Source: Acidobacteriota bacterium
Lineage (GTDB): Bacteria; Chlamydiota; Chlamydiia; Chlamydiales; Rhabdochlamydiaceae
Assembly (NCBI GenBank): GCA_903970255.1
Contig: CAJCHM010000084.1
Location: forward strand, 1 to 36,288
DNA: 36,288 nt
Direction: 5' to 3'
Part shown: positions 30,332 through 36,288 of the stretch, one piece after another
Layout of the letters: each line of letters opens with the position of its first letter
How positions within the stretch are numbered: the first letter of the stretch is position 1
The notes under the pieces: model-generated
What the model saw: only the letters and a program-made list of their open reading frames with translations
What the model was told of the DNA's origin: nothing
Database searches by the model: none
Program-made: the position numbers and the translations under genes

Positions 30332-31557
30332 GTGAAGACATCAAAGTGCTATTGCCTAAATTGGGAGAGAGTATCCACAGCGCAACAATTGTCCAGTGGT
30401 TTAAAAAAATCGGCGACTCGGTAAGCCTCGACGAACCCTTACTAGAAGTTTCAACTGATAAGGTCAATAGTGAAATCCCATCGCCAGCAGCGGGTACTCT
30501 CAAAGAGATCCACGCTAATCTCGATCAAGAGCTTGCTGTCGGGGCCTTGATTGCGGTCATTGGAATAGATGCACAATTTGTCCCTATAGAGGAATCTTTA
30601 TCTTCAGTTTCTGCAATGCAATCCGCGGGATCTACCTCACCCTCTAACAATGAGATGAAAAACTTTTTTTCCCCAGCCCTTTTGCGCATCGCACGTGAAA
30701 ATCGGATTGCCCTTGAAGATTTGAGTAAAATCCCGGGCACTGGAATGGGAGGAAGACTGACCAAAAACGACCTGGAAGAGTATGTCGCAAATAAAGCCGC
30801 CTCTGTTAAAATCTGCCCGATGGCTGCAAAATCTACTGTCCGATCTGCACCAACAGGATCTGGAGAGGAAATTGAGCGATTGAAAATGACAGGGATGCGC
30901 AAAGCCATTGCCGATAACATGGTGCGCTCTTTTTATGAAGCTCCCCATGCCACTTTGGTGACAGAAATCGATGTAACACAAGTCATCAAACTGATCCAAA
31001 AGGAGAAAGAAGCATTTTTCAGCAAGCACGGCTGCAAACTTACGATTACAGCTTTTGTTGCCCGTGCTATTAGCAGAGCTCTCCAGGAGTTTCCTCTCAT
31101 CAACTCCTCGCTAGAAGGGGACACCATTCTGGTTAAACGGTTTGTGAATTTGGGGATTGCTGTAAGTGTTGAGCAAGGGCTCATGGTTCCTGTTGTCAAA
31201 CACTGCGATCAGATGGGAATCACGGCAATTGCTCATGCAATCCATACACTTTCCACAAAAGCTAGATCGGGTAAACTTGTCCCCGATGATGTGAATGAGG
31301 GAACAATCACAATGACCAATTTTGGGATGTCAGGTGTCCAGATCGGCGTGCCGATCATCCGTTACCCTGAGGTAGCAATTGTCGGTGTTGGCGCAGCTTA
31401 TAAGAAAGTGGTTCCATTGGATGATGACATCCTTGCTGTCCGCTCGATGATGTATGCATCGCTTACATTTGATCATCGCGTCCTTGATGGGATGTATGGA
31501 TGCGGATATCTAGGAGCGTTAAAAAAACACCTGGAAGAAAACATCGCAGTAGATTAA
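30328..31557 (+). CDS. 2-oxo acid dehydrogenase E2 (dihydrolipoamide acyltransferase)
   Basis: 409 aa. One lipoyl domain (residues ~5-82) with the lipoylated Lys 45 in VSTDKVNSE; a linker; an E3-binding domain (~112-150: FSPALLRIARENRIALEDLS then GTGMGGRLTKNDLEEY); and a catalytic domain with FDHRVLDGMYG, where H383 and D387 are catalytic. Single lipoyl domain and FKKIGDSV favour the 2-oxoglutarate or branched-chain type over the multi-lipoyl pyruvate type, but this is not settled. From memory it corresponds to CT400. No E1 or E3 gene is nearby, so the partners are encoded elsewhere. Confidence 0.9.
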   Translation: MSEDIKVLLPKLGESIHSATIVQWFKKIGDSVSLDEPLLEVSTDKVNSEIPSPAAGTLKEIHANLDQELAVGALIAVIGIDAQFVPIEESLSSVSAMQSAGSTSPSNNEMKNFFSPALLRIARENRIALEDLSKIPGTGMGGRLTKNDLEEYVANKAASVKICPMAAKSTVRSAPTGSGEEIERLKMTGMRKAIADNMVRSFYEAPHATLVTEIDVTQVIKLIQKEKEAFFSKHGCKLTITAFVARAISRALQEFPLINSSLEGDTILVKRFVNLGIAVSVEQGLMVPVVKHCDQMGITAIAHAIHTLSTKARSGKLVPDDVNEGTITMTNFGMSGVQIGVPIIRYPEVAIVGVGAAYKKVVPLDDDILAVRSMMYASLTFDHRVLDGMYGCGYLGALKKHLEENIAVD

Positions 31558-31562
31558 TTGTC

Positions 31563-31614
31563 GAGGGAATTGCATAACTCCATTTGGCCCCAAAGCAACT
31601 TATGCAATTCCCTC
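31563..31614. repeat. 52-bp hairpin element, GAGGGAATTGCATAA type
   Basis: GAGGGAATTGCATAA (31563-31577) pairs perfectly with TTATGCAATTCCCTC (31600-31614), enclosing TTTGGCCCCAAA. It lies between convergent E2 and icd genes. A matching but split copy occurs at 27456/27737 and a lone CAATTCCCTCT at about 34171. It may serve as a two-way terminator, although no T-run is present. Confidence 0.75.
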
Positions 31615-31619
31615 TGTCC

Positions 31620-33068
31620 CTATCCTTGCGCAGAGGAATATGCGGGAGCACCCTCAAAACTGTACAAATTTTCTGTGCAAATCACATCGTAGCCGCAATC
31701 GTGCACTTGTTGGATTGTTTTGATAACATCCTCATAGGTCACATGTAGGCCTTTGTCCTTAAGGGCAAAGCGGAGGCGATACTGGTCGACGCAGAAGGTT
31801 TCAGGATGGCCGCCTGGCCAGATACGGACGCCGCGGTTGCTGATCATTTGTAGAGAAAGGGGATGCCATGGATGGCCAGATACTTGCTTGATCAGGCCTG
31901 CAGCTGTATCCTGAGAATAGACAAACACATCGACTCCAACAAGTTCCCTTTTCAGATTGGAAACTATCGAGAGGGGATGAATACTCTCAAATTTTTTAGA
32001 CCCTTGGTAGGAGATTGCAGGAAGTGTTTGGGGCTTTTGACCGAGCAATTTGACAACAGCGTTTGCAAATTCTTTTGTGCCCACTTTTTCCTGGCTTACA
32101 CCCTGTTTGAAGATATCGTAGGTGTGAATCCCTTTTTCGATCGTGCTCAGCCAGCCGTTATGGATCCTCTCTGCAACCTCTGTTTCTTCAAGATAAACAA
32201 GCATCATGACGCCTGCCAGTAAGAGCCCTGAAGGATTAGCCATATTTTGACCGGCCCGCCTTGGGGCTGATCCGTGAATTGCCTCAAACATTGCTCCCCG
32301 ATCGCCGATATTAGCAGAGCCTGCGATCCCCACTGACCCAGAAATTTGTGCAGCTACATCGGACAAAATATCCCCATACAAGTTGGGCATCACAACCACA
32401 TCGAACATCTCCGGCGTATCCGCTAGCTTAGCAGCGCCAATATCGACGATCCAGTGTTCGTTGATGATATCGGGATACTCTTTAGCAATCTGATCGAACA
32501 CCTTGTGGAAAAGGCCATCGGAGATTTTCATGATGTTGTCTTTAGTAAAACAGGTCACTTTTTTGCGCTTGTAGTGGCGCGCATATTCAAAGGCGTAACG
32601 AATGATTTTTTCCGAGCCTGGGGCAGAGATCAATTTAAGAGATTTACACACCTGGGGAGATTGCCGATATTCGATCCCTGCATAAAGATCCTCCTCATTT
32701 TCTCGAACGATCACCACATCCATGCCGGGGTGCTTGGTGTTAATGAAGGGGGCATAAGCCACGCAGGGGCGTACATTGGCATAAAGACCCATTGTTGTGC
32801 GGATGGTCACATTTAAGCTTTTGAACCCTCCCCCTTGAGGAGTGGTGATCGGAGCTTTGAGAAAAGCTTTACTATGACGGATTGTGTCCCAAGATTTGGG
32901 TTCGATCCCATTGGCAACCCCCTTCAAATAAAGTTTTTCTCCAATCTCGACCACATGCTGCTCGAGCGGGGCCCCTGCCTCTTTTAGGATATGCAAGGTC
33001 GCAGCCATGATTTCAGGTCCAATTCCATCTCCGAAAGCAACTGCGATGGGGATATTTGATGAGGCCAT
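31620..33068 (-). CDS. icd: Isocitrate dehydrogenase with C-terminal extension
   Basis: 482 aa, GGAG seven bases before the ATG. Substrate residues are in GGGFKSLNVTIRTTMGLYAN and NVRP (S84, N86, R90, R100), then VIVRENEEDLYAGIEY; metal aspartates in NLYGDILSDVAAQ. In the cofactor loop HGSAPRRAGQNMANP the usual Lys-Tyr of NADP enzymes is Arg-Arg, still basic, so NADP use is likely. The last ~140 residues form an extra domain as in Thermus- and Rickettsia-type enzymes. It converts isocitrate to 2-oxoglutarate in the TCA cycle. The Chlamydiaceae lack this step, so its presence marks an environmental chlamydia. Confidence 0.93.
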   Translation of the reverse strand: MASSNIPIAVAFGDGIGPEIMAATLHILKEAGAPLEQHVVEIGEKLYLKGVANGIEPKSWDTIRHSKAFLKAPITTPQGGGFKSLNVTIRTTMGLYANVRPCVAYAPFINTKHPGMDVVIVRENEEDLYAGIEYRQSPQVCKSLKLISAPGSEKIIRYAFEYARHYKRKKVTCFTKDNIMKISDGLFHKVFDQIAKEYPDIINEHWIVDIGAAKLADTPEMFDVVVMPNLYGDILSDVAAQISGSVGIAGSANIGDRGAMFEAIHGSAPRRAGQNMANPSGLLLAGVMMLVYLEETEVAERIHNGWLSTIEKGIHTYDIFKQGVSQEKVGTKEFANAVVKLLGQKPQTLPAISYQGSKKFESIHPLSIVSNLKRELVGVDVFVYSQDTAAGLIKQVSGHPWHPLSLQMISNRGVRIWPGGHPETFCVDQYRLRFALKDKGLHVTYEDVIKTIQQVHDCGYDVICTENLYSFEGAPAYSSAQG

Positions 33069-33181
33069 GTCATTACTCCAATTGTAAACTCAATTGTTTT
33101 TTAAATTTTTTTTTGTTAGAGTGCAAGTAAAAACCGATTCTCGTATACTCATCTTCTCTATGCACACAAAAAAGTTTTGAC

Positions 33182-34141
33182 ATGTTAAACAACCTCTTAG
33201 ACCAGCAACGACGCAACCTCGAGTATTACTTTAACAATCTCGATTTAAACGCTGTCGATCAAGTTCTTAAGCTGACGCTCAATACCAAAGGACTCATCGT
33301 CTTTACAGGGGTTGGTAAAAGTGGGATCATTGCCGAAAAAATTGCCATGACGATGATTTCAACAGGAACTAAAGCTCTGTATCTGCCTCCTACCAACTTT
33401 CTGCATGGCGATATCGGCATACTCTCAAAGGAAGATCTCTTTGTAGTGATGAGCCGAAGCGGAGAGACTGAGGAGCTCCTCAATCTGATCCCCTTTGCTA
33501 AAAAGAGGGGCACCTCAACCCTGGCTATTGTGTCTAACCCCGCAAGCCGCCTTGCTAATCAGTGCGATCTCTTTGTCCATCTCCCCTTTGAAAAAGAGCT
33601 CTGCCCCTTTGATTTAGCCCCCACATCCTCAACGACAGTTCAACTGCTTTTTGGAGATATGCTCTCGATTGCACTCATGCGCGCTAAAGAATTTGACTTT
33701 GCCGCCTACGCTCTCAACCACCCTTCAGGTGCTATCGGCAAAAAGATGTCGGTCACAGTTGAAGAATTGATGTACAAAGATTCCCACATTCCCCTTGCCA
33801 ACCCTTCTGATCCCCTTATCGATGTTCTTGTCGAGCTGACCAATAAAAAATGCGGGGCTCTCCTAGTGGCAGATGAACAGAAGAATTTTCATGGAATTTT
33901 CACAGATGGCGATCTGCGCCGTGCCCTGCAATCGCAAGGGTCAGATGTTTTGCACAAACCGATTAAAGAGCTCATGACGCCATCGCCCATCACAATCCAA
34001 AAAGACAAGCTGGCCTGGGATGCGCTCAAGATCATGCAAAAAGACCCTAAAAAGTTTGTCATGGTCCTACCCGTTCTTGAGGATGGGAAGGTCGCCGGCA
34101 TCCTCCGGATGCACGATATCATCCAAGCTGGCATTTCTTAA
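33182..34141 (+). CDS. kdsD: D-arabinose-5-phosphate isomerase
   Basis: 319 aa. SIS domain with FTGVGKSGIIAEKIAMTMIS, THE-like PTNFLHGDIGILS and SRSGETEELLNLIP; then NHPSGAIGKK, and two CBS domains (about 205-319, with FTDGDLRRALQ). It converts ribulose 5-phosphate to arabinose 5-phosphate, the first step of Kdo formation for LPS. Corresponds from memory to CT399 (KpsF/YrbH). A weak promoter candidate (TATACT at 33144-33149) lies upstream; the ribosome binding site is poor. Confidence 0.93.
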   Translation: MLNNLLDQQRRNLEYYFNNLDLNAVDQVLKLTLNTKGLIVFTGVGKSGIIAEKIAMTMISTGTKALYLPPTNFLHGDIGILSKEDLFVVMSRSGETEELLNLIPFAKKRGTSTLAIVSNPASRLANQCDLFVHLPFEKELCPFDLAPTSSTTVQLLFGDMLSIALMRAKEFDFAAYALNHPSGAIGKKMSVTVEELMYKDSHIPLANPSDPLIDVLVELTNKKCGALLVADEQKNFHGIFTDGDLRRALQSQGSDVLHKPIKELMTPSPITIQKDKLAWDALKIMQKDPKKFVMVLPVLEDGKVAGILRMHDIIQAGIS

Positions 34142-34186
34142 GTTTCTCGTTGCTTTTTGGAGCCTATAGACCAATTCCCTCTTTAA

Positions 34187-35923
34187 CTACGTCCTGAATT
34201 TTGGACGGATTAGAACTTGCTTGCCTTTGAAAGCAAAACCAATATATAAAATACGGCCTACCCCTCGATTAAGGAGTTCTTGTGCATATTGCCTATCTTC
34301 AATTTGTTGAAGCGCGGACAGTACTGCAGATTCAAGGTCGACTTCTTCAAATCGGCCGATCTTTTTAAATTCCATGATAATCCCCAAATCATTCTCATCT
34401 TTTGGGATGAGCATAACATCGTATCTACCCAGGCCGCTTTCCCGATTCGATTTCACCTCATACCGATCTTTAAGTCCAATGAGCATCCCCAAGACAAATG
34501 CATGGTAGATTTTTTCTGATTCTTCCGCAGGGACATCAAAAACGCTGACTGAAGAGATCATAAATTCTTTAAATAGCTGAGAAAATGTATTAATATCGCC
34601 CTGTGTCAGGCTACTTAGAAGCATATCGTATTTATATTCGTGGATGCTCTTCTTGAACCAATCCAAAATCATTGTCCTATAGAGATCTCTTACCTCGATA
34701 TTCGGTATCCTCAAGCGGCAATGAGCTCTTTGAGAGGGGGTTGCATCAATCGTTACATATCCGCTATAAAGGAGTACAGACCAGATGGCGTTAGGACTTT
34801 TTTCCAGGTCGGGAAATATGACTCCTTCTTCGATTGTTTTTTCAACGATACCTCCTCTAAGAAGCTCCTCAATATCAACCTTTAAGTCATCGGTTCCTCT
34901 AGTTATCAGATGTTTCATGAGTACATTATCGCTTGTATTGACCCAATAGGGAGATAAGACTCCCATCTCAGCAATGCATTTTAAAACAGACCAAGGATTG
35001 TAAATCCCACTGCAGGATCCAATCCGATAGCCATCATACCACTGTCTTATTTCAGATAATTTCGAGCCAAGGCCGTAATTTTCGAGGAGGATCTTTACCT
35101 CTGACTCAAGTAATCCGAATTGGTTCCTAAATGGTTCGTTTAGGATTGTGAAAGTGCTGATATTATTTGCTCCTGAAAAAATGCTCTCTTTTGCAATCCG
35201 CAAAATCCCGGTAAGAACGCCTCGTTCTAGATGGATATTGTCTTTAAAGCTTTTGGACATCCAATTGCGTAGGATTTCGATGATCTGGTCGTAGTATTTC
35301 CAAATATAGGCAGCATGCGCCGGCGCATCATATTCATCCACCAAGAGAATAACTCGTTTTTTATGATAGCGGTGTAACCATTCTGAAAGAAGAAGAAGGC
35401 TTTCTTCAAGTAAGAGGGGATCATTATCTTCAGAAAGAACGTTATGAAATAGTTTCTTTTCTCGCTCTGTTAGAAGTTCTTTTTCAAGAAGATATCTATG
35501 ATGCTCATACTCTTTTGCAACCAGTTTACGGAAGGCTCCAAGGGTTTTTTCTAACGAAGAGTGTTTTATATCTTTGAGTGAGATGAAAACAACGGGGAAC
35601 TCTCCCTGCATAGTTCTGTATTTCTCATTTTTCCAAATATTTAGATCCTTGAATAGGTAGCTTGTATCTTCTTCATTCTTCTCAAAGAAATAACGCAACA
35701 TTGAAAGATTCAATGTTTTGCCAAAGCGGCGTGGGCGCGGGATGAGGGCGACCTCAGTCCCTTTTTCTACAATTTCCTGAATCAGGAGAGTTTTATCTAC
35801 ATAGGCGTAGTCTCCATCTCTTAATTTTTTGAAATCGCTAATCCCAATAGGGAGTGGTTTTTGCGTGCTATTTTTCACAGATCTCCATTCGAAAGGCGCA
35901 TCTATAGAGTTAACCAGAATCAT
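34187..35923 (-). CDS. Predicted AAA-ATPase/PD-(D/E)XK nuclease-like protein
   Basis: 578 aa, AGAGG before the ATG. N-terminal ATPase domain: LPIGISDFKKLRDGDYAYVD followed by a P-loop-like RPRRFGKTLN (residues 63-72) and Walker B VILLVDEYDAP (191-201). The C-terminal domain has GRYDVMLIP and IIMEFKK (D502, E518, K520), the PD-(D/E)XK core. This architecture (AAA_9 plus PDDEXK_9, from memory) is greatly expanded in Bacteroidetes and intracellular symbionts such as Amoebophilus, and its function is not established. It ends 46 nt from the convergent kdsD. Likely horizontally spread. An extra copy family elsewhere in the genome is expected. Confidence 0.85.
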   Translation of the reverse strand: MILVNSIDAPFEWRSVKNSTQKPLPIGISDFKKLRDGDYAYVDKTLLIQEIVEKGTEVALIPRPRRFGKTLNLSMLRYFFEKNEEDTSYLFKDLNIWKNEKYRTMQGEFPVVFISLKDIKHSSLEKTLGAFRKLVAKEYEHHRYLLEKELLTEREKKLFHNVLSEDNDPLLLEESLLLLSEWLHRYHKKRVILLVDEYDAPAHAAYIWKYYDQIIEILRNWMSKSFKDNIHLERGVLTGILRIAKESIFSGANNISTFTILNEPFRNQFGLLESEVKILLENYGLGSKLSEIRQWYDGYRIGSCSGIYNPWSVLKCIAEMGVLSPYWVNTSDNVLMKHLITRGTDDLKVDIEELLRGGIVEKTIEEGVIFPDLEKSPNAIWSVLLYSGYVTIDATPSQRAHCRLRIPNIEVRDLYRTMILDWFKKSIHEYKYDMLLSSLTQGDINTFSQLFKEFMISSVSVFDVPAEESEKIYHAFVLGMLIGLKDRYEVKSNRESGLGRYDVMLIPKDENDLGIIMEFKKIGRFEEVDLESAVLSALQQIEDRQYAQELLNRGVGRILYIGFAFKGKQVLIRPKFRT

Positions 35924-36133
35924 TTTTTCCTCTCAAGAATATTATAAGGTCCAGTTTTAGGGCGATAAAAGGTTGCGAAATAGCATTCGAATGAATAATA
36001 TTTGCGCAAATTATATTGATATCTTGAGTGCACGTCATGAGTAATTCCAGGGTTGATGCAGAGCGTTTCTAACAGATATCTCTAGCGGCAAGGACACCCC
36101 CGAGGTTCGATCAATCGCAAACGGATCAATAGT

Positions 36134-36155
36134 GAGGGGATTTTGCAATCCCCTC
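36134..36155. repeat. 22-bp hairpin next to a CTGGACTTTAG element
   Basis: GAGGGGATT (36134-36142) pairs with AATCCCCTC (36147-36155) with a TTGC loop. Its last base is the first base of the adjoining element. It resembles the arms of the 52-bp hairpin type (GCAATYCCCTC). The stretch 35924-36133 upstream has no gene I can support. Confidence 0.55.
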
Positions 36156-36288
36156 TGGACTTTAGCCATTGGAGCGGGGCGATTTTTCTAGATAGCGTCC
36201 GCAGGCAGCGGGAATTTTGTAATGGTAGGCTTGAATATGCCACCATTACAAAATTCCCCCTGCCTGGGGGATGCTATCTAGAAAAATC
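36155..36288. repeat. CTGGACTTTAG-family element, cut by the window end
   Basis: It starts CTGGACTTTAGCCATTGGAG and continues through the same inner arms as the copy at 28923 (GGCAGCGGGAATTTTGTAAT, loop TTGAATAT, then ATTACAAAATTCCCCCTGCC), with the core in the opposite orientation. The window stops inside the right arm (CTATCTAGAAAAATC). About 25 bp remain outside. Confidence 0.85.

Overview
The window carries a bacterial chromosome segment from an environmental (amoeba-associated) member of the Chlamydiae, most likely Waddlia or a close relative. The main evidence is gene content and order. L21-L27-Obg next to a three-gene zinc-type ABC transporter, NrdR-DksA-LspA, a SAM methyltransferase followed by a SpoU methylase, and LpxK-E2-KdsD all correspond, from memory, to the CT399-CT420 neighbourhood of Chlamydia trachomatis. 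The window also has genes that the Chlamydiaceae lack, such as a complete isocitrate dehydrogenase and a tandem set of Legionella/Chlamydia MOMP-like barrels. Base composition looks by eye to be in the low forties percent G+C, which suits Waddlia better than Parachlamydia; I did not compute it.

Layout. 1-2240: two minus-strand genes of unknown role (a composite protein with an alpha/beta-hydrolase-type HSQG motif, overlapped at its end by a small membrane protein) and a decayed plus-strand reading frame. 2320-7360: an operon-like block of three paralogous outer-membrane barrels behind a clear sigma-70-type promoter, then a GT-A glycosyltransferase and, convergent, a PhyH-type dioxygenase. 7620-13700: an MFS transporter, then the minus-strand obgE/rpmA/rplU operon, two tiny very basic proteins on the plus strand, and the minus-strand znuA-znuC-znuB operon. 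13820-18812: tRNA-Ser(GGA), an exported GNAT-like protein, a duplicated two-domain gene split by an in-frame stop, and the nrdR-dksA-lspA-(hypothetical)-pncC run. 18796-25981: a NADAR-domain protein, three RNA-modification enzymes in overlapping order, a chlamydia-type membrane protein, and an asd/MFS pair. 26044-36288: a potassium-channel-like protein, gmhA, a WD40-like protein, lpxK, a dihydrolipoamide acyltransferase, isocitrate dehydrogenase, kdsD and an AAA-ATPase/PD-(D/E)XK protein.

The most unusual content lies between genes. At least three families of short, almost completely self-complementary repeats (about 50-160 bp) sit in the gaps. One has TATACCG...ACTTCAAA ends with possible TA target duplications. 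One has CTGGACTTTAG ends, with one copy flanked by an AAATA direct repeat. One is a 52-bp hairpin beginning GAGGGAATTGCATAA. Copies abut, nest and interrupt one another, one lies directly in front of the WD40-like gene, and no transposase is visible. They look like non-autonomous mobile elements (MITE-like).

Functionally, several genes serve the cell envelope (lpxK, gmhA and kdsD for lipopolysaccharide, lspA for lipoproteins, the barrels themselves). Others serve translation (L21, L27, Obg, RNA modification, tRNA-Ser), central metabolism (icd, the E2 subunit, asd) and nutrient exchange with the host (MFS carriers, the zinc-type importer, the ion channel). Several proteins have features that would suit secreted or host-directed factors, but none has a secretion signal I can prove from sequence alone.
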